Assembly: GCA_002493635.1 (NCBI GenBank)
Contig: DKZL01000014.1
Coordinates: 1 to 9,836, forward strand
DNA from: Ruminococcaceae bacterium UBA7075
GTDB lineage: Bacteria; Bacillota; Clostridia; Oscillospirales; Acutalibacteraceae
DNA: 9,836 nt
Reading direction: 5' to 3'
Shown: in pieces, positions 6,244-9,836 of the stretch
Position numbering within the stretch: the first letter of the stretch is position 1
Layout of the letters: each line of letters starts with the position of its first letter
The notes under the pieces: model-generated
What the model saw: only the letters and a program-made list of their open reading frames with translations
The model's database searches: none
What the model was told of the DNA's origin: nothing
Position numbers and translations under genes: made by a program

Positions 6244-6355
6244 AAACTATAAATTAACTTATATCAAAGAATTATGCTGTTTACCAAACAACCGAAGTAT
6301 ATCTTCGGGTCGGAACGGTCACATTTTATGGAAAACTTGTGAAGCGTCCGAAAAA
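6244..6355 (+). repeat. Dispersed repeat R, copy R6
   Basis: A full copy from AAACTATAAATTAACTT to GAAGCGTCCGAAAAA, with hairpin CCGAAG-TATAT-CTTCGG. It is the third unit of the local head-to-tail series R4-R5-(P2)-R6 and ends just before the jag terminator. Confidence 0.88.
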
Positions 6356-6367
6356 CATTATACACTA

Positions 6368-6396
6368 AAAAGCTCCCTTATGTAAAGGGAGCTTTT
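6368..6396 (-). terminator. Intrinsic terminator after jag
   Basis: AAAAGCTCCCTT and AAGGGAGCTTTT form a 12-bp stem with a 5-nt loop, followed on the minus strand by T residues (GCTTTTTAG). It starts about 10 nt after the jag stop. It is nearly symmetric and could work in both directions. It ends the yidD-yidC-jag transcript. Confidence 0.88.
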
Positions 6397-6406
6397 ATAA
6401 TTTAAT

Positions 6407-7204
6407 TTATTCGACTGTTTTATCTATTCTTCCGTAAAGACCTGTTGCACCGCCCTCATTAAGCGGTTTTCTTTCGGGGTCAGCTGTTGTTGCCTGACTC
6501 GCACTGCGATTAGCGTTATACGGACGTCTGCCTCTGCTGTTATTATAACCGCCTCTTCTTGTGTTTCTGAACTTAGGGTCAGGTCCGATAACAACATGAC
6601 GGTTTGCATTTTCGCCCTCACTCCAGGAAATAGCACCGTTTACCTTCTGAACAGAAGTATGTATAATTCTTCTTTCATAAGGATTCATCGGCTCAAGGCT
6701 TGTCCTTCTGCCTGTCTTTACAGCCTTAAAAGCGAGCTTTCTGCCGAGAATTTCAAGAGTATTTTCTCTTTTTTCTCTGTAATTGCCTGTATCAACAGTA
6801 ACCTTAAGATATGAATCATCCTTATGATTATTTGCAACAAGGCTTGTCAGATACTGTAAAGAGTCAAGAGTTTCTCCTCTTCTTCCGATAACATATCCAA
6901 CGTCTTCACCTGTAAGGTTAAAATCAACGCCGTCCTCTTTTTCTGTTTTTTCAATCTCAACGCTTGAAAGCTTCATAGCATCAAGAACATCTCTTAAAAA
7001 CTGCTCTGCCGTATCAGCAGGTGAGGACTTTAAAGTAATTTTTACCTTTGCAGGTGCTCCGCCGAAAAGACCAAACTTCTTTTTTTCGGGCATCTGCACT
7101 ACTTCATATTCAATCTCGGTTGTTTCGTCAACACCGAGCTGTTTTTTTGCGTCTTCAAGGGCTTCTTCAATAGAAGAGCCTGTACCAGTTGCTTCTTTAA
7201 TCAA
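6407..7204 (-). CDS. jag: RNA-binding protein Jag/KhpB (SpoIIIJ-associated)
   Basis: A 265-residue protein with the full Jag architecture. It has the Jag N-terminal domain (about 1-58) with KKKFGLFGGAPAKV at 42-54, a KH domain with GRRG at 107-110 (VGYVIGRRGETLDSLQYL), and an R3H domain with R178-x3-H182 and SEGENANRHVVIGPDP. An R/G/N-rich tail follows. KhpB-type proteins bind RNA, affect cell-wall growth in some Firmicutes, and are encoded next to YidC. Start choice: the frame opens at GTG 7213, but nothing resembling a ribosome site precedes it. TTG 7204 has AAGGTG 6 nt upstream and gives MIKEATGTGSS, the N-terminus I expect for clostridial Jag. If GTG were used, the protein would be 268 residues. 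It is last in its operon, before a strong terminator. Confidence 0.92.
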   Translation of the reverse strand: MIKEATGTGSSIEEALEDAKKQLGVDETTEIEYEVVQMPEKKKFGLFGGAPAKVKITLKSSPADTAEQFLRDVLDAMKLSSVEIEKTEKEDGVDFNLTGEDVGYVIGRRGETLDSLQYLTSLVANNHKDDSYLKVTVDTGNYREKRENTLEILGRKLAFKAVKTGRRTSLEPMNPYERRIIHTSVQKVNGAISWSEGENANRHVVIGPDPKFRNTRRGGYNNSRGRRPYNANRSASQATTADPERKPLNEGGATGLYGRIDKTVE

Positions 7205-7222
7205 AATAGTCACCTTAATTCT

Positions 7223-8221
7223 TTACTTCTTCTTTTTATTTTTTTGCTTAGAATTTGCATTATTATTTAAAGCAGGAGTTTCCTTTGGAGCATAAACATA
7301 CGGAATTCTTGCTTCATTTTCAAACATAAGTGCTGCGTGTCTTGCCTCTGAATTAGCAGTCATCTGTGCGGCACTGAAAATTTTGCCGAGTAATATTGAC
7401 TGAACAAGTCCCAGAAGTGCCGAAACAATCCAATAGAAAGCCATAGCACACGGTACTACATATGCGATATAAGCCGAGAACAACGGCATTGCAAACAACA
7501 TAACCTTCATACAACCCTGCTGCTGAGCCATCTGATTCTTGTTGATTTTCTGCATAATAATCTGTGAACCAATGTTTGAAGCAAAGCACAAAACAGGGAA
7601 CAGAATATACGGAGATAAGAAACCAAAATCACTCGGTACAGCTAAAAGGTCAATTCCGAATGTATTAAAGCCGTTTACAAGCTCCATTACCTTGCTTATA
7701 TCTGCCTGAGAAAAAATAGCGTTAATTGCTTCTGTATTAGCAATATTCGGGAAAACTTTAAGCAAATTGATTTCCTGATAATTATACATTCCCGTCACTG
7801 ATGAATAACCGGGGATTGTATTTACATAAGTCAATGCATCATTTACATCTGCACTGTTTAAATGAAGAGTGTTTGTAAGAGGCCAGCCTACTGCATAAAA
7901 AATACCGAACAATACAAGCATTGGAATGATTGTAGTAAGGCATCCGCCCATTGGCTTTACGCCTTCTTTTTCATAAAGCTTCTGAATTTCTTCGTTTGCC
8001 TTTTGCTTGTTATTGGCATATTTTTCCTGAATTTCTTTCTGCTTTTTCTGAAGTCTTGCAGTACCTGCCATTGACTTTTGCTGTTTAATTGAAAACGGGA
8101 AAACGCAGGCTTTTACAATAATTGTAAATACAATAATCGCAAGACCGAAATCCTTAAGAACATAAAAAGCAGCCCAAAGAATCCAGCCGAGCAGACTTCC
8201 TAAAAAGCCGAATATTTGCAT
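7223..8221 (-). CDS. yidC: Membrane protein insertase YidC/SpoIIIJ
   Basis: The YidC/Oxa1/Alb3 insertase of the cytoplasmic membrane. It is 332 residues, longer than Bacillus SpoIIIJ. Segments: an N-terminal hydrophobic stretch (3-22), TM1 at about 25-43 (LAIIVFTIIVKACVFPF), a charged cytoplasmic helical hairpin (46-90), TM2 at about 93-114, a long external loop (115-200) that accounts for most of the extra length, TM3 at about 200-222, TM4 and TM5 at about 238-279, and a K-rich tail (QKNKKKK). There is no lipobox cysteine near the start, so it is not a lipoprotein. The conserved groove arginine of TM1 appears to be lysine here (K37), which keeps the positive charge. GAGGT, overlapping the yidD TGA, lies 7 nt before the ATG, so coupling to yidD is likely. 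Confidence 0.95.
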   Translation of the reverse strand: MQIFGFLGSLLGWILWAAFYVLKDFGLAIIVFTIIVKACVFPFSIKQQKSMAGTARLQKKQKEIQEKYANNKQKANEEIQKLYEKEGVKPMGGCLTTIIPMLVLFGIFYAVGWPLTNTLHLNSADVNDALTYVNTIPGYSSVTGMYNYQEINLLKVFPNIANTEAINAIFSQADISKVMELVNGFNTFGIDLLAVPSDFGFLSPYILFPVLCFASNIGSQIIMQKINKNQMAQQQGCMKVMLFAMPLFSAYIAYVVPCAMAFYWIVSALLGLVQSILLGKIFSAAQMTANSEARHAALMFENEARIPYVYAPKETPALNNNANSKQKNKKKK

Positions 8222-8231
8222 AGTATGTACC

Positions 8232-8465
8232 TCACTTTACTTTTCTTACCTTTTTTTCAGGCACGGGGTCGTATCCGCCCTTTGAAAACGGATTGCATCT
8301 CAAAATACGCCAGACCGTAAGTGCCGTTCCTTTGAGAGCACCGAATCTCTCAATTGCTTCAAGACCGTACTGCGAACATGTTGGTATATATTTGCAGTGA
8401 TTTGCAGTATTCGGTGAAATTGATGTCTTATAAAATCGTATAAACGCAAGAAGAAATTTTTTCAT
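8232..8465 (-). CDS. yidD: Membrane protein insertion efficiency factor YidD
   Basis: A small (77-residue) peripheral membrane protein that assists YidC-dependent insertion. The family pattern is complete: an N-terminal amphipathic helix (KKFLLAFIRFYKTSISP), C24-KYIPT-C30-SQYG, EAIERFGALKG, and RILRCNPFSKGGYDPVP with C57. The tail is lysine-rich. It lies 10 nt before yidC. The start fits the family, but no good ribosome binding site precedes it, because the upstream bases are the end of repeat copy R7 (GCGGACTGAAAAA). Expression may rely on the R7-derived leader or read-through from rnpA. Confidence 0.95.
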   Translation of the reverse strand: MKKFLLAFIRFYKTSISPNTANHCKYIPTCSQYGLEAIERFGALKGTALTVWRILRCNPFSKGGYDPVPEKKVRKVK

Positions 8466-8566
8466 TTTTTCAGTCCGCTATATAAGTTTTGTATAATATA
8501 TAACCGTTGTATCCCGGAGTTTATACTTCTATATGTTGGTAAAGTTCATATTTCACTTATATAAAT
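8466..8566 (-). repeat. Dispersed repeat R, degenerate copy R7
   Basis: Read on the minus strand: AAGTGAAATATGAACTTTACC, AGAAGTATAAACTCCGGGAT, ACAACGGTTATATATTATAC, AAAACTTATATAGCGGACTGAAAAA. It aligns along the whole of R1 and R2, but the 5' start and the left hairpin arm are decayed. Its end is fused to the yidD start codon. Confidence 0.65.
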
Positions 8567-8582
8567 CTGTTTTTTTAAGTCC

Positions 8583-8612
8583 GCAATATAGGTTTGATTT
8601 TACCTATATTGC
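8583..8612. other. Perfect 11-bp inverted repeat between rnpA and yidD
   Basis: GCAATATAGGT and ACCTATATTGC are separated by 8 nt. No T-run follows on the minus strand (the next bases are GGACTTAAAAAAA), so it is a poor terminator in the gene direction. A second dyad, AAAGTTATAACTTT, lies beside it at 8621-8634. It could be an mRNA stem protecting or processing the rnpA-yidD message. AGTCCGC next to it also occurs at 8472-8478, at the end of R7. Confidence 0.55.
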
Positions 8613-8652
8613 AGTATTCCAAAGTTATAACTTTCGCTGAAAAATTATGAAT

Positions 8653-8991
8653 CTATTTATCAACTGTTCCGGCAAGTTTCAAATGCTTTTGCATAGCTTC
8701 TTTTACAATCTGACTTTTAACAAACGGTGTTTTGCCTCTGGCTACAAACACAATATCGTAGCCGCTCTTGATATTAGGATAAAGCTCATAAAAAGCTGCT
8801 CTTATTACTCTTCTTGCCCTTGTTCTTTTTACAGCTTTGCCGATTTTTTTACCGGTGGTAATGCCGTAACGCAGATTACCTGATTTATTTTTCATTACAT
8901 AAGTTACCAGAACAGGACTTACAAATGACTTTCCTCTTTTATAAAGTCGAGTAAAATCCCTGTTCTCTTTTAAAGTGATATACTCACTCAT
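8653..8991 (-). CDS. rnpA: Ribonuclease P protein component
   Basis: The basic protein (112 residues) that works with the RNase P RNA to remove 5' leaders from pre-tRNAs. It shows the family layout: LKENRDFTRLYKRGKSF (7-23) in the central cleft, RYGITTGKKIGKAV (41-54), the arginine-rich helix KRTRARRVIRAAFYEL (55-70), and YDIVFVARGKTPF near the C-terminus. The normally RNR-type motif reads R56-T57-R58, so the central Asn is replaced. GGGTGG precedes the ATG by 9 nt, which is a moderate ribosome site. rpmH lies 187 nt upstream, behind a hairpin, so rnpA may be expressed less than rpmH or from its own weak promoter. Downstream, yidD is unusually far away because of a repeat copy. Confidence 0.96.
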   Translation of the reverse strand: MSEYITLKENRDFTRLYKRGKSFVSPVLVTYVMKNKSGNLRYGITTGKKIGKAVKRTRARRVIRAAFYELYPNIKSGYDIVFVARGKTPFVKSQIVKEAMQKHLKLAGTVDK

Positions 8992-9031
8992 AAACTGATA
9001 CCACCCGTTAGCAAAGCTAAATACACTAAAT

Positions 9032-9065
9032 TAAAGAAAGACCACTGTCGTGGCCTTTTCTTTAA
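9032..9065 (-). terminator. Terminator-like hairpin between rpmH and rnpA
   Basis: On the minus strand AAAGAAAAGGCCAC-GACA-GTGGTCTTTCTTT forms a stem of roughly 15 bp with one bulge and G-U pairs, and its 3' arm is T-rich. It would end or attenuate the rpmH transcript about 110 nt after its stop codon and about 40 nt before rnpA. A processing role is the alternative. Confidence 0.65.
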
Positions 9066-9073
9066 AGCAAGTG

Positions 9074-9172
9074 CCGATTGTCCAATCAGTACACGCAAGC
9101 ATAATATAGCTGCTGAAAAAGCACTCAATATAGTCATTTTAATATGAAAATCAGAAGTGTACTGATAATCGG
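9074..9172. repeat. Long-range inverted repeat in the rpmH-rnpA spacer
   Basis: CCGATT-GTCCA-ATCAGTACAC (9074-9094) is the reverse complement of GTGTACTGATAATCGG (9157-9172), apart from a 5-nt bulge: 16 bp of pairing enclosing 62 nt. The loop can form small stems of its own, for example TGCT/AGCA and TCAT/ATGA. It begins 6 nt after the rpmH stop codon. It could be a structured 3' UTR, a small RNA, or an old mobile-element remnant. Confidence 0.6.
9101..9128 (-). promoter_or_regulatory. Possible rnpA promoter
   Basis: TTGAGT (9128-9123), 16 nt, then TATTAT (9106-9101) on the minus strand, inside the loop of the inverted repeat. It would start about 105 nt before rnpA. The terminator-like hairpin at 9032-9065 lies between, so any rnpA expression from here would be attenuated. 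Weak evidence. Confidence 0.3.
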
Positions 9173-9178
9173 TTTTAC

Positions 9179-9313
9179 TTAATAAGACAATCTTTTTCTT
9201 CCTTTAGCTCTTCTTCTTGCTAAAACTTTTTTGCCGTTAGCAGTAGACATTCTCTTTCTGAAACCGTGCTCCTTCTTTCTGTGGAGCTTCTTTGGCTGAT
9301 AAGTTCTCAACAT
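9179..9313 (-). CDS. rpmH: 50S ribosomal protein L34
   Basis: A 44-residue, highly basic ribosomal protein of the large subunit. The translation begins MLRTYQPKKLHRKKEHGFRK, continues through RMSTANGKKVLARRRAKGRK, and ends RLSY, the full clostridial L34 sequence with no gap. AAAGGGGG at 9330-9323 is a strong ribosome binding site, 9 nt before the ATG. It is the first gene of the block and has a near-consensus promoter about 240 nt upstream. In most Firmicutes dnaA lies divergently just beyond rpmH, and here that side ends in repeats. Confidence 0.98.
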   Translation of the reverse strand: MLRTYQPKKLHRKKEHGFRKRMSTANGKKVLARRRAKGRKRLSY

Positions 9314-9546
9314 AAATGAAAACCCCCTTTCTTTTATTGTCGTTTCATAAGCCGGTTTTTACATATCTCTTTATACAAAAAGCCGCCGGTGGGCTGCACT
9401 CATCCGAGCAGACAGCACCATATAAAAATTAACTTCTGTGCCCGACTGTTTACGAGTAATTTCCTATAAGGTTAAAAAGTATAAATCCAATCATTATTCA
9501 AATGAATAAAATCCTGACTTATCAAACGAAAGTAAAAACCTTGCAG
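9314..9546 (-). promoter_or_regulatory. Long structured 5' leader of rpmH
   Basis: About 230 nt separate the predicted start site from the rpmH ATG, with no open reading frame of note. On the minus strand GGTGCTG...CAGC-CC-ACC encloses CTGCTCGGATGAGTGCAG, and a short stem AGCC-CACCGGC-GGCT is followed by TTTTTG, resembling a weak attenuator. The two structures overlap at CAGCCCACC, so they could be alternatives. I recognise no known riboswitch or ribosomal-protein leader. Confidence 0.4.
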
Positions 9547-9552
9547 ATAAGC

Positions 9553-9581
9553 ATTATACCTTATTTTTTCTTTTAAGTCAA
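9553..9581 (-). promoter_or_regulatory. Strong sigma-A-type promoter for rpmH
   Basis: TTGACT (9581-9576), a 17-nt spacer, then a perfect TATAAT (9558-9553) on the minus strand. The expected start is near 9546. This is the best promoter in the window and suits a highly expressed ribosomal protein gene. Confidence 0.9.
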
Positions 9582-9610
9582 TACTTTTTAGTTTTTTTAG
9601 ACTCTTCATA

Positions 9611-9721
9611 TTTTTAGACGCTTCATAAGTTTTCCATAAAATGTAGCCGTCCTGACCCGAAGATGTACTTCGGTTATTCGGTGAACATCATAATTCACAT
9701 TTATAGGTTAAATTATAGTTT
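9611..9721 (-). repeat. Dispersed repeat R, copy R8
   Basis: A full copy in reverse orientation. On the minus strand it runs AAACTATAATTTAACC ... ATAACCGAAG-TACAT-CTTCGGGT ... GGCTACATTTTATGG ... CTTATGAAGCGTCTAAAAA. The terminal motif is repeated once (TATGAAGAGTCTAAAAA) at about 9592-9610, just upstream of the rpmH promoter. It mirrors R1 at the other window end. Confidence 0.88.
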
Positions 9722-9836
9722 ATGTTAGCAGAAATTGTGATAACGAGAAAGGCTCCTTTGTAAAGGAGCTGTCAGCGGAAGCTGACTGAGGATTAAAAAA
9801 AGTGTTGATGTGCCCTTATTTTCAATCCTCCGTCAC
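9722..9836 (-). repeat. Terminal block A, right copy
   Basis: The reverse complement of bases 1-114, ending at exactly the same outermost base (...CCTCCGTCAC). The GTCAGC-TTCC-GCTGAC hairpin is unchanged, and the second hairpin reads GCTCCTTT-AC-AAAGGAGC, with changes that keep or lengthen the stem. Towards rpmH it is followed by CTTTCT, so it might act as a terminator against incoming transcription. Confidence 0.8.

Larger units (their letters stand above)
5748..6406. other. Gene-free repeat tract between mnmE and jag
   Basis: No credible open reading frame lies here. From left to right there are about 65 nt of featureless AT-rich DNA, the palindromic element P1, an R remnant, copies R4 and R5, palindrome P2, copy R6, and the jag terminator. 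The tract separates two genes that usually sit close together in Firmicutes, so it looks like a site where repeat elements have accumulated. Confidence 0.8.

Noticed and set aside
5994..6355. CRISPR array in the repeated tract
   Set aside because: The units are about 110 bp, degenerate and directly joined, with no short identical repeats separated by unique spacers and no cas genes.
9314..9836. Origin of replication (oriC) with DnaA boxes next to rpmH
   Set aside because: The position is right for Firmicutes, but I found no TTATNCACA boxes. The closest, TTATCACA inside block A, lacks a base and also occurs in the distant left copy.

Overview
This 9,836-base window is a stretch of a low-GC Gram-positive (Firmicutes/Clostridia) chromosome. 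It carries the conserved gene block that normally lies beside the replication origin. All nine genes are on the minus strand, in transcription order rpmH, rnpA, yidD, yidC, jag (khpB), mnmE, mnmG, rsmG, noc. The AT-rich sequence, the clostridial form of L34, a non-lipoprotein YidC and the many GTAGGG-type and 'GCTCC...GGAGC' palindromes in the spaces suggest a gut clostridium of the Ruminococcus/Oscillospiraceae kind. That placement is inference from style, not from a marker comparison.

Layout from the right, in the direction of transcription: a repeat composite (9611-9836); a strong sigma-A-type promoter (9553-9581) with a leader of about 230 nt; rpmH (ribosomal protein L34); a 187-nt spacer with a large inverted repeat and a terminator-like hairpin; rnpA (RNase P protein); a 187-nt spacer holding a degenerate repeat copy; yidD, yidC and jag, tightly packed; an intrinsic terminator (6368-6396); an 828-nt gene-free tract made largely of dispersed repeats; mnmE; a 198-nt spacer mostly filled by another repeat copy; mnmG and rsmG, overlapping by ATGA; a terminator; noc with its own terminator; and finally a repeat composite that mirrors the right end.

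The genes cover translation and RNA maturation (L34, RNase P, RsmG 16S methylation, MnmE/MnmG tRNA wobble-uridine modification), membrane protein insertion (YidD, YidC, with the RNA-binding Jag), and chromosome organisation (Noc). A perfect parS palindrome lies inside mnmG and a 15/16 match lies downstream of noc, as expected near an origin. The Noc-like protein has the Q/K/K/R residue set I associate with Noc (NBS-binding) rather than ParB (parS-binding) specificity, so a separate ParB probably exists outside the window.

The least explained content is non-coding. A repeat of about 110 bp ('R' below) occurs in at least seven clear copies plus fragments, on both strands, in five of the spacers or ends. 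Its centre is usually a CCGAAG...CTTCGG hairpin, and in one place copies lie head to tail. A second block of about 114 bp ('A') sits at both window ends in inverted orientation, about 97% identical over about 129 nt and always joined to R at the same junction. Both window ends stop at the same base of A, which suggests an assembly contig bounded by a multicopy element. dnaA, oriC and parA/parB are not visible and presumably lie beyond the ends.
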